Assembly: GCF_004745525.1 (NCBI RefSeq)
Contig: NZ_RKLY01000014.1
Coordinates: 1-64,000, forward strand
Source: Companilactobacillus suantsaicola
Lineage (GTDB): Bacteria > Bacillota > Bacilli > Lactobacillales > Lactobacillaceae
Reading direction: 5' to 3'
DNA: 64,000 nucleotides
Positions 44,350 through 51,540 of this stretch are shown here, in pieces. Made by a program: the position numbers and the translations under genes. The notes under the pieces were generated by a model. The model searched no databases, was not told where the DNA came from, and worked only from the letters and a program-made list of their open reading frames with translations. Every line of letters starts with the position of its first letter. The stretch's first letter is position 1.

Positions 44350-45431
44350 CCAAACGCACTTTAGGAGTTTCTCTTTATCCTGATCATAGTAATTTGAATG
44401 AAGATAAAGACTATTTGAAATTAGCAAGTAAGTATGGATTCTCAAGAATCTTTATGAGCATGCTAGAAGTTTCTGAAGGTAAAGAAAAGGTTGCAGCTAA
44501 ATTTAGTGAATTAATCAATTTTGCTAAAGAATTAGGCTTTTCAACAACTTTAGATATTGCACCAAATATTTTTGATCAATTAGGAATCTCCTATGACGAT
44601 TTAAGTTTTTTCCATGATTTAGGCGCTGATTCTATTAGATTGGATCAAGGATTTGATGGTCAAAAAGAAGCTTTGCTGTCGTTTAATCCTCAAAATATGA
44701 ACATTGAATTGAATATGAGTAATGATGTAGCTTACTTAAATAATATTTTGAGTTATTCGGCTAACAAACCTTTTATTCAAGGCTGTCATAATTTCTATCC
44801 ACAACGTGGAACAGGTTTGCCACTGAACTTTTTTGAGAGTGCTTCAAAGAGATTTAAGCAACAAGGCATAGATACAGCTGCCTTCATTACTTCCCAATCA
44901 GGAAAGATTGGTCCTTGGGATATTAATGACGGCTTGCCAACACTAGAAATGCATCGTGACTTGCCTGTAGAAGTTCAGGCTAAGCATCTATTTGCTACTA
45001 ACTTGATTGATTGTGTAATTATTGGGAATGCTTATGCTTCAGAAGATGAACTGAGGAGACTAGGAGCAATCAATCGTTACCAATTAACTTTCAATGTATC
45101 TTTAACAAAAGATATTAATGATGTTGAAAAAGAAATTTTACTGAATAATCAACATGTTAGACGTGGTGACATTACAGACTTAGTTATCCGTTCAACAGAA
45201 GTCAGAAAAAAATATAAAAACGATGAAAATCCAGTCAGTGGCACTCACGAATTTAAACGTGGTGACGTTGTGATTGGAAATGATAATTTCGGTAAATACA
45301 AAAATGAATTACAAGTGGTTTTACAAGATCACATAGATGACCGTAAGAATAAAGTAGCTGAGATAAAAGAAACTGAACGATTCCTTCTAGATTATGTTGG
45401 CCCATGGGATAAGTTTAAATTTGAGGAGTGA
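44346..45431 (+). CDS. second GH170/DUF871 6-phospho-glycosidase
   Basis: 361 residues, DUF871 family like MupG at 27901-28965: TIM barrel (GVSLYPD, SRIFMSML, DSIRLDQGFDG, CHNFYPQRGTGL, LPTLEMHR) and C-terminal cyclophilin-like domain (VRRGDITDLVIRS, GTHEFKRGDVVIGND). The HNFYP and TLE.HR motifs are shared with MupG, so the fold and probably the phosphoglycosidase chemistry are kept. The neighbours are not MurNAc genes but a deacetylase and DgaE/DgaF homologues, so the substrate is probably different. GAGG lies before the ATG and both gene borders overlap. Confidence 0.82.
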   Translation: MTKRTLGVSLYPDHSNLNEDKDYLKLASKYGFSRIFMSMLEVSEGKEKVAAKFSELINFAKELGFSTTLDIAPNIFDQLGISYDDLSFFHDLGADSIRLDQGFDGQKEALLSFNPQNMNIELNMSNDVAYLNNILSYSANKPFIQGCHNFYPQRGTGLPLNFFESASKRFKQQGIDTAAFITSQSGKIGPWDINDGLPTLEMHRDLPVEVQAKHLFATNLIDCVIIGNAYASEDELRRLGAINRYQLTFNVSLTKDINDVEKEILLNNQHVRRGDITDLVIRSTEVRKKYKNDENPVSGTHEFKRGDVVIGNDNFGKYKNELQVVLQDHIDDRKNKVAEIKETERFLLDYVGPWDKFKFEE

Positions 45432-45436
45432 TTTTT

Positions 45437-46549
45437 TTGACGACGGTTTATATAAAGAATGGTAAAAATGAAAAAGAGGAACCAATTGAGGTTTTGATTG
45501 AAAATGACAAGATCAAAGCCGTAGGTACAAACTTGAACGTTGAAGCTGATAAGGTAATTGATCTTCACGGAGATTCTTACGTCAGTGCTGGGTGGATCGA
45601 TGATCATACTCATTGTTATGAAAAATTGTCACTTTATTACGATGACCCAGATGAAGATGGCTATAAGACTGGTGTCACAACCGTGATTGATGCCGGGTCA
45701 ACAGGTGCTGATAATATCGGTGACTTTTATAAAATTACTAGAAATAAAAAAACAAATGTTTTTGCAATGATCAATATTTCTAAAACAGGAATTTTAGCTC
45801 AAGATGAATTGGGAGATATGTCACGTCTCCAATTTGAACCATTCCAAAAAGCAATCGATGATTATCCAGACTTTATTATTGGAATGAAAGCCAGAATCAG
45901 TAAATCGGTTGTTGTAGGTAACGGTGTAAAGCCTTTAGTTGTAGCTAAGGAATTTCAAAAGAAATTAAACAAAGACTTACCACTAATGGTGCATGTGGGA
46001 ACTAATCCTCCTGAGTTATCAGAAATTATGGATATTATGGGAAAAGGCGATATTCTTACACATTGTTTTAATGGGAAAGCTAACGGAATTTTAAATCCTG
46101 ATGGTTCAATTAAAGATTTCGTAACTAAGGGAATTGAAAAAGGAATTATTTTCGACATCGGTCATGGGACAGACAGTTACAACTTCCATACAGCTGAAAC
46201 AGCTACTAAGAATAAAATTGCCCCTCAAAGTTTGAGTACAGATATTTATCATTCAAATCGTGAAAATGGACCAGTTTACAATATGGCCACATGTATTGAA
46301 AAGATTCTCCATTTAGGTTACACATTAGATCAAGTGTTACCTATGATTACAACTACTCCAGCCAAAAATTATAAATTAAATTCTAAAGGTAAGTTAGCCC
46401 AAGGAATGGATGCAGACGTAACAATCTTTAATGTTGAAAAGGGTAAAGAAGAACTAACAGATTCTAATGGTTTCAAACGTACAGCTGAAACATTAGTAAA
46501 ACCTTTGTACAGTATTATTGGTGGAAAAACTTATTCTATAGGAGACTAA
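45437..46549 (+). CDS. amidohydrolase/deacetylase-type metallohydrolase
   Basis: 370 residues, amidohydrolase superfamily TIM barrel. Metal ligands: HTH in DDHTHCYEK, the probable carbamylated Lys in IIGMKARISKSVVG, His in MVHVGTNPPE and THCFNGK, and Asp in STDIYHSN. The same type of gene (EF0837-like) commonly sits beside dgaE homologues. In this set it may remove the N-acetyl group from an acetylated amino-sugar acid; that is inference. The start is TTG at 45437 with AGGAG eight bases upstream; a GTG three codons earlier overlaps the preceding stop without a site. Confidence 0.82.
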   Translation: MTTVYIKNGKNEKEEPIEVLIENDKIKAVGTNLNVEADKVIDLHGDSYVSAGWIDDHTHCYEKLSLYYDDPDEDGYKTGVTTVIDAGSTGADNIGDFYKITRNKKTNVFAMINISKTGILAQDELGDMSRLQFEPFQKAIDDYPDFIIGMKARISKSVVVGNGVKPLVVAKEFQKKLNKDLPLMVHVGTNPPELSEIMDIMGKGDILTHCFNGKANGILNPDGSIKDFVTKGIEKGIIFDIGHGTDSYNFHTAETATKNKIAPQSLSTDIYHSNRENGPVYNMATCIEKILHLGYTLDQVLPMITTTPAKNYKLNSKGKLAQGMDADVTIFNVEKGKEELTDSNGFKRTAETLVKPLYSIIGGKTYSIGD

Positions 46550-46550
46550 A

Positions 46551-47648
46551 ATGGATATTTACGAGAAATATAATTTAAAACGTGTTATTAATGCAGACGG
46601 AAAAATGACGATTCTAGGAGTTTCTAAAGTTTCAGATGAAGTTGTAGCTGCTCAAAAATTAGGAGCACAAAATTTCTTTGAAATGTCAGATCTTTTAGTT
46701 CAAACCGGTAAGTATTTAGCCAATTTAGTAGGCAGTGAAGATGCCTTAGTAGTCAATTCAGCTTCTGCGGGTATTGCTGAAACATTGGCGGGAATTATTG
46801 GTCAAGGAAGCAAGTATCACGTTTACCATCCTTATACTGATAAGATTTCTAAACGAGAAGTTATTTTGCCAATGGGTCATGATGTTGACTATGGAACTCC
46901 AGTTGAAGTGATGATGAGTGTGGCTGGAGCAAAAATGGTTCCAGCGGGTTACGCCAATATGTGTTCACCCGAACATATTGAGATGCAAATCACTGATGAA
47001 ACGGCAGCTATTCTTTATATTAAGAGCCATCATACAGTCCAAAAGAGTATGCTCTCCATTCCTGAAGCAATAGAAGTAGCTCACAAGCATAATCTTCCAT
47101 TAGTGTTAGATGCGGCTGCTGAAGAAGATTTATTCAAGTATTTGAAGATGGGAGCTGATGTTGTAATTTATAGTGGTGCCAAAGCCATTGAGGGACCAGC
47201 ATCAGGTGTTATCTTTGGAAAAGAACAATATATCAGATGGGCACGAATGCAAGGTGCAGGAATTGGCCGGGCAATGAAGATTGGAAAAGAAAATATTATT
47301 GGTTTAACTACAGCAATCACTAAGTATTTGGCTGATGGTCCAGAAACTGGTGAGGCTATGAAAGCTCGTTTGAAACCATTTATTGATAAATTAAGTACAA
47401 TTTCCAATCTTAAAGTAAAAATGATTCAAGATGCTGCAGGACGTGAAATTTATCGTGCTGAAGTTATACCAACCGGTGATATCACTGCTAAAGAGATTTG
47501 TGAACAGTTACGTAATGGTAAAATCGCCATTTATGCACGTGAATACCGCGTAAATGAAGGAATCATCGAATTTGATATTCGATCTGTTAATGAGGATGAG
47601 ATGGAACAAATTGTCTCGAGACTAAACGAAATCGTTGGGGGAAACTAA
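46551..47648 (+). CDS. dgaE: DgaE-family PLP-dependent ammonia-lyase
   Basis: 365 residues, SelA-like fold-type-I PLP enzyme. In Salmonella DgaE converts D-glucosaminate-6-phosphate to 2-keto-3-deoxy-6-phosphogluconate and ammonia. The PLP Lys is K211 in YSGAKAIEGPASG; LDAAAEED contains the PLP-contacting Asp. INADGKMTILG and the sequence VVNSASAGIAETLAG are typical of the DgaE/YhfS-like group. It is one base after the amidohydrolase stop region and 1-2 bases before dgaF, in the order found for dgaE-dgaF elsewhere. Confidence 0.88.
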   Translation: MDIYEKYNLKRVINADGKMTILGVSKVSDEVVAAQKLGAQNFFEMSDLLVQTGKYLANLVGSEDALVVNSASAGIAETLAGIIGQGSKYHVYHPYTDKISKREVILPMGHDVDYGTPVEVMMSVAGAKMVPAGYANMCSPEHIEMQITDETAAILYIKSHHTVQKSMLSIPEAIEVAHKHNLPLVLDAAAEEDLFKYLKMGADVVIYSGAKAIEGPASGVIFGKEQYIRWARMQGAGIGRAMKIGKENIIGLTTAITKYLADGPETGEAMKARLKPFIDKLSTISNLKVKMIQDAAGREIYRAEVIPTGDITAKEICEQLRNGKIAIYAREYRVNEGIIEFDIRSVNEDEMEQIVSRLNEIVGGN

Positions 47649-47649
47649 C

Positions 47650-48384
47650 ATGAAATTACTACCAAATTATCTAGAGAATGGTATTTGTTTGAACGTTTTA
47701 GCTAATTCAGTTCAAAATGCTAAAGATTGCTATGAAGCAGCAGAAGGTCACGTTGTTTTGGGTGTTTTAACTAAAAATTATCCTAGTGATGAAGCAGCAA
47801 TTGAAGATATGAAAAAATATCAAACAGAAATCGACAATGCGGTTTCTGTCGGATTAGGTGCAGGTGATCCTAATCAAAGTGCGATGGTAGTGCGAGTTTC
47901 TAAAGTGATTCAACCACAACACGTTAACCAAGTTTTCACAGGTGTAGGAGCTTCAAGAGAAGCTTTAGGACAATCTGAAACTATTGTGAATGGACTTGTA
48001 TCACCAACTGGCAAAGTTGGGGTTGTAAACATCGCTACGGGTCCTTTGAGTAGTCAAACAACACCTACAGAAGTTCCAATTGAAACAGCAATCGCTTTAC
48101 TTAAAGATATGGGTGGTTCATCTATTAAATTCTTCCCAATGAAAGGTCTTGCTCATGAAGAAGAATATAAAGCTGTTGCTAAAGCATGTGCAGAAAATGA
48201 CTTTGATCTTGAACCAACTGGTGGAATTACGCTAGATAATTTTGAGGAAATTGTCAAGATTGCTGTAGATGCCGGTGTTAAGAGAGTTATTCCACATGTA
48301 TACAGTTCAATCATCGATAAAGAAACAGGTGACACTAAACCAGAAGATGTTGCTAAGTTATATGAAATAATCAAAAAGTTTTAG
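47650..48384 (+). CDS. dgaF: DgaF-family KDPG aldolase
   Basis: 244 residues, TIM-barrel aldolase of the DgaF (KDGP aldolase) family, which splits 2-keto-3-deoxy-6-phosphogluconate to pyruvate and glyceraldehyde-3-phosphate. SIKFFPMKGLAHEEEYKAVAKACAEN, with the probable Schiff-base Lys in IKFFPMKG, and LEPTGGITLDNFEEIVKIA are conserved. GGGGGAAA before the ATG at 47650 defines the start. With dgaE it forms the end of an amino-sugar acid pathway. Confidence 0.87.
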   Translation: MKLLPNYLENGICLNVLANSVQNAKDCYEAAEGHVVLGVLTKNYPSDEAAIEDMKKYQTEIDNAVSVGLGAGDPNQSAMVVRVSKVIQPQHVNQVFTGVGASREALGQSETIVNGLVSPTGKVGVVNIATGPLSSQTTPTEVPIETAIALLKDMGGSSIKFFPMKGLAHEEEYKAVAKACAENDFDLEPTGGITLDNFEEIVKIAVDAGVKRVIPHVYSSIIDKETGDTKPEDVAKLYEIIKKF

Positions 48385-48394
48385 AGGTAGGAAA

Positions 48395-49387
48395 ATGAAT
48401 ATTTTAGCATTTGGTGAAGCAATGTTACGCTTTACAGTTGCTGACAAGATGATGCTTGAACAAAATAATCATTTGACGGTAAGTACTGTTGGTACTGGTG
48501 TTAACTTGCTTAGTAGTTTATCTCATTTTGGTTATGATACGGCTTTATTGACAGTTTTGCCTAATAACCCTATTGGGAAAATGGCTGCTTCGGATTTACG
48601 AAAACTGGGTATCTCTGATAAAAAGCTGATTTTTGATGGTAGGAGCATGGGTAGCTTCTTCGTAGAATTAGGACATGGACCAAGGCCAGAGCGGGTAACG
48701 TATCAAGATAGATTATCTAGTTCGTTTTGTGAATTCAATGTGAATGGATATAATTTTGAGAAAGCTTTGGCTGGGGTGGATGTAGTTCATATTTGTGGAA
48801 TTGCCTTGAGTTTAACGAAAAATACCAGAGAAGCGGCTCTAGCTTTGGCTAAACAAGCGCATGAAAATGATAAAGTTGTTTGTTTTGATTTTAATTACCG
48901 TGTGAGCTTAAATGAGGAAAATAGCCATGAGGTAATGAAGAAACGTTACCAAGAAATGTTGCAATATACGGATATTGTTTTCGGTAGCCGTCGTGATTTA
49001 ACTGATTTATTGGATTATCCTAAGTCAGATGATCAAGAATTATTCCAGCAGTTTTGTAAGGACTATCAAATTAGTTTCTTTGCTGGTAGCAAGCGACTGT
49101 TTAAAGATGATAAAAAGTACTTTGAGGGTTTTATATATCATTCAGGGAAAATTTACGAATCTGCTCCTAGAGATTTGAATATTTTAGATCGTATTGGTAG
49201 TGGTGATGCGTTTGCCAGTGGTGTATTGACCGGTTTATTTGAAAAATGGGATTTTGAAGATACTTTGAAGTTTGCTATCGCTAATTCAGTATTAGCTCAA
49301 GCTTCGATGAACGATTCTCCTATTTTTACAGAAGAAGATGTTTTTAATTACATTGATAGCCAAGGTAACAACGATTTAATTAGATAA
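48395..49387 (+). CDS. PfkB-family sugar-acid kinase (KDG kinase type)
   Basis: 330 residues, ribokinase fold. Catalytic Asp271 in RIGSGDAFASG, and TVGTGVNLLSSLSHFGY near the N-terminus; closest in style to 2-keto-3-deoxygluconate kinases. A phosphorylating step would be needed if the sugar-acid part of the substrate is released without phosphate. It is the last gene before a terminator. Fructokinase-like specificity cannot be excluded. Confidence 0.83.
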   Translation: MNILAFGEAMLRFTVADKMMLEQNNHLTVSTVGTGVNLLSSLSHFGYDTALLTVLPNNPIGKMAASDLRKLGISDKKLIFDGRSMGSFFVELGHGPRPERVTYQDRLSSSFCEFNVNGYNFEKALAGVDVVHICGIALSLTKNTREAALALAKQAHENDKVVCFDFNYRVSLNEENSHEVMKKRYQEMLQYTDIVFGSRRDLTDLLDYPKSDDQELFQQFCKDYQISFFAGSKRLFKDDKKYFEGFIYHSGKIYESAPRDLNILDRIGSGDAFASGVLTGLFEKWDFEDTLKFAIANSVLAQASMNDSPIFTEEDVFNYIDSQGNNDLIR

Positions 49388-49390
49388 AAT

Positions 49391-49419
49391 TTAGCATCCT
49401 TTTGAGGGTGCTATTTTTT
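49391..49419 (+). terminator. terminator after the kinase gene
   Basis: TAGCATCC pairs with GGGTGCTA around TTTTGA, followed by TTTTTTT. Confidence 0.88.
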
Positions 49420-49471
49420 TGTAAATTTTTTCACATTATTTTCTTAACGGGTAAATAGATTCTAAAGGCTT

Positions 49472-49485
49472 TGAAACCGTTTACC
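49472..49485 (+). promoter_or_regulatory. cre-like box before the mannosylglycerate-type PTS
   Basis: TGAAACCGTTTACC, one mismatch (last base) to TGNAANCGNTNNCA, 57 bases before the ATG at 49542. It shares the core TGAAACCGTTTAC with the box at 171-184. Confidence 0.55.
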
Positions 49486-49541
49486 TAGTGAGCTCTATCA
49501 CGTATTATCAAAGTATAGAAAACGCAAAGGAGATTAAAATA

Positions 49542-51035
49542 ATGGCTAAAAAGATTGTTGCCGTCACCGCTTGTGCTGCAGGGATAGCACACACTTATAT
49601 GGCTGCTGAAGCAATTGAAAAAGCGGCCAAAGAAATGGGCTATGAAGTTAAAGTTGAAACTGATGGTGCCATGGGTGCTGAAAACAAGTTAACGGATGAA
49701 GATATCGAAAATGCTGATCTTGCGATTATCGCAGCTGACATTAAGATAGATCCAATTCGCTTTACGGGGAAGAAGTTATTGATTGCTAGTTCAAATGATG
49801 CAATTAATGATGGAAAAGCTTTAATTGAAAAGGCCGAAAAAGAAGCGACTGTTTTTGGTAAAAAAGGTAGTAAAGTTGGTAAGATTCAAATTGGTAATAA
49901 TAAAGAAAAGACAACCTTCTTTACTCATGTTATGAGCGGTATTTCATATATGATTCCAATGGTTATTGCCGCCGGATTGATTTTAACTATAGCGAACTTA
50001 TACGCTTTCCAAAAAGATGATTTGGGAAGAATTGTTAAATGGGGATTTGATACCAAAACTTCAATGGGTATGTTGATGTCTAACTTATTCCAAGTAGGTC
50101 AAGTTGGATTTAAATTAATGATTCCGCTATTTGCCGGATTTGTTGCAATGTCAATTGCTGATAAACCTGCTATGGCTCCTGCAATGATCGGAGCTTATAT
50201 CGCCAACGATGCAGAGTTGTTACATGCTAAAGCTGGTGGTGGTTTTATTGCCGCATTATTAGTTGCATTTATCGTAGGTTACTTTGTTAAGTTATTGAAG
50301 AAAATTAAGTGGCCAAAGATTTTCCAACCAATTGTTCCAATTATGATTATTCCTGTTATAGCGACATTATTTATATCGTTAGTCGTCTTTTATGTAATCG
50401 GGCAACCTATTGCTGCCGGTATGGATGCTCTTTACTCATGGCTAAACTGGGTAAATAGTCATTCAAGCAGTGCTCCTATTATTCTAGGTGCTATTATTGG
50501 TGCCATGATGGGATTTGACTTAGGTGGTCCTGTTAATAAAACTGCTTTAATTTTCGGTACTGCTGTATTTACTGATACGATGGCAAAATATGGACCAATG
50601 CATGCTAACTTCGTTCCTCAAACTGCTTCTCAAGCTGCCATTTCAGTTGCTCCATTAGGTGTTTGGTTAGCTACAATTATTTGGAAGAAGAAGTTCTCTA
50701 AAGATGAAAAGACTGCTGCTAGTGCTGCATTAGGTATGGGATTAGTTGGCGTTACTGAAGGTGCCATTCCATTTGTTGCTGCTGATCCAATTAGAATGAT
50801 TATCGCTAACGTTGCAGGTTCTGCCGTTGCTGGTGGGTTAGTTGCCGCAACTGGATGTAAGTTCTATGGAGGAATTGGTTCACCATTAGGAACTTTCATT
50901 GGATATATTGAACAACCAATTCCGTTTATTACATGGATTCTCTGTGTATCTGCCGGGATTGCGGTTACCGCTTTGATAATTGGTTTAACGAGAAGTGATG
51001 CAGTTATTGAAGCTGCTAAGAACGTAGAAGAATAA
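49542..51035 (+). CDS. PTS IIBC, fructose/mannosylglycerate family
   Basis: 497 residues: IIB domain (1-105) with phosphorylated Cys11 in TACAAGIAHTYMAAE, linker, then IIC domain with about nine membrane segments (ISYMIPMVIAAGLILTIA, GFDLGGPVNKTA, GVTEGAIPFVAADP). These are fructose-family signatures, shared by MngA of Escherichia coli (2-O-alpha-mannosyl-D-glycerate). The GH38 enzyme two genes on corresponds to MngB, so an alpha-mannoside is likely. GGAG before the ATG at 49542 selects this start over an upstream GTG. Confidence 0.88.
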   Translation: MAKKIVAVTACAAGIAHTYMAAEAIEKAAKEMGYEVKVETDGAMGAENKLTDEDIENADLAIIAADIKIDPIRFTGKKLLIASSNDAINDGKALIEKAEKEATVFGKKGSKVGKIQIGNNKEKTTFFTHVMSGISYMIPMVIAAGLILTIANLYAFQKDDLGRIVKWGFDTKTSMGMLMSNLFQVGQVGFKLMIPLFAGFVAMSIADKPAMAPAMIGAYIANDAELLHAKAGGGFIAALLVAFIVGYFVKLLKKIKWPKIFQPIVPIMIIPVIATLFISLVVFYVIGQPIAAGMDALYSWLNWVNSHSSSAPIILGAIIGAMMGFDLGGPVNKTALIFGTAVFTDTMAKYGPMHANFVPQTASQAAISVAPLGVWLATIIWKKKFSKDEKTAASAALGMGLVGVTEGAIPFVAADPIRMIIANVAGSAVAGGLVAATGCKFYGGIGSPLGTFIGYIEQPIPFITWILCVSAGIAVTALIIGLTRSDAVIEAAKNVEE

Positions 51036-51044
51036 GGTGTAGAT

Positions 51045-51491
51045 ATGGATAAAGAGATTTTTAATATAGAAAATATTTTTTATGATCAAACAAGTACAAC
51101 TCAGGATGAGGCTTTTAAGAGCATTGGTCAATTCGTAGCTGAAAAAGGATACAGTAACTCGGCCGATGATTTTTATAAAGGTTTAAAAGCACGTGAAGTA
51201 GAATCAACTACTGGTTTTAAAGATGGGATTGCTATTCCACATAGTAACGACGATAGTGTGATAAAACCCGGTTTATTCTTGATTAAGTTTTCCAACGGAA
51301 TTGAATGGAATGCATTGGATAAGAAGCCTATCAAAGTAGCTTTTGTCTTGAGTATTCCTAAGAACGGCTCAACAGAACATTTGAAATTATTAAGTAAGAT
51401 TGCTAGAAAATTAATGGATGATGAATTTAGAACCTCAATTTTGGAAAATGATGATAAAAATATTTTATCTGATGCCATAGATCAAATTTAA
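51045..51491 (+). CDS. PTS IIA, fructose family
   Basis: 148 residues, PTS_EIIA type 2. The phosphorylated His66 is in IAIPHSN; ATTGFKDGIAIPH is the family pattern. It supplies phosphate to the IIB domain of the preceding protein, nine bases upstream. Confidence 0.92.
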   Translation: MDKEIFNIENIFYDQTSTTQDEAFKSIGQFVAEKGYSNSADDFYKGLKAREVESTTGFKDGIAIPHSNDDSVIKPGLFLIKFSNGIEWNALDKKPIKVAFVLSIPKNGSTEHLKLLSKIARKLMDDEFRTSILENDDKNILSDAIDQI

Positions 51492-51494
51492 TTC

Positions 51495-51521
51495 AAAAGG
51501 GGGATAGCATCCCTCTTTTTT
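51495..51521 (+). terminator. terminator between PTS IIA and GH38 genes
   Basis: AAAGGGGGAT pairs with ATCCCTCTTT around AGC, followed by TTTTT. No promoter is visible in the 19 bases before the GH38 ribosome binding site, so it may reduce rather than stop transcription into the downstream genes. Confidence 0.7.
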
Positions 51522-51540
51522 ATTTAAGGAAGGAAATAGT

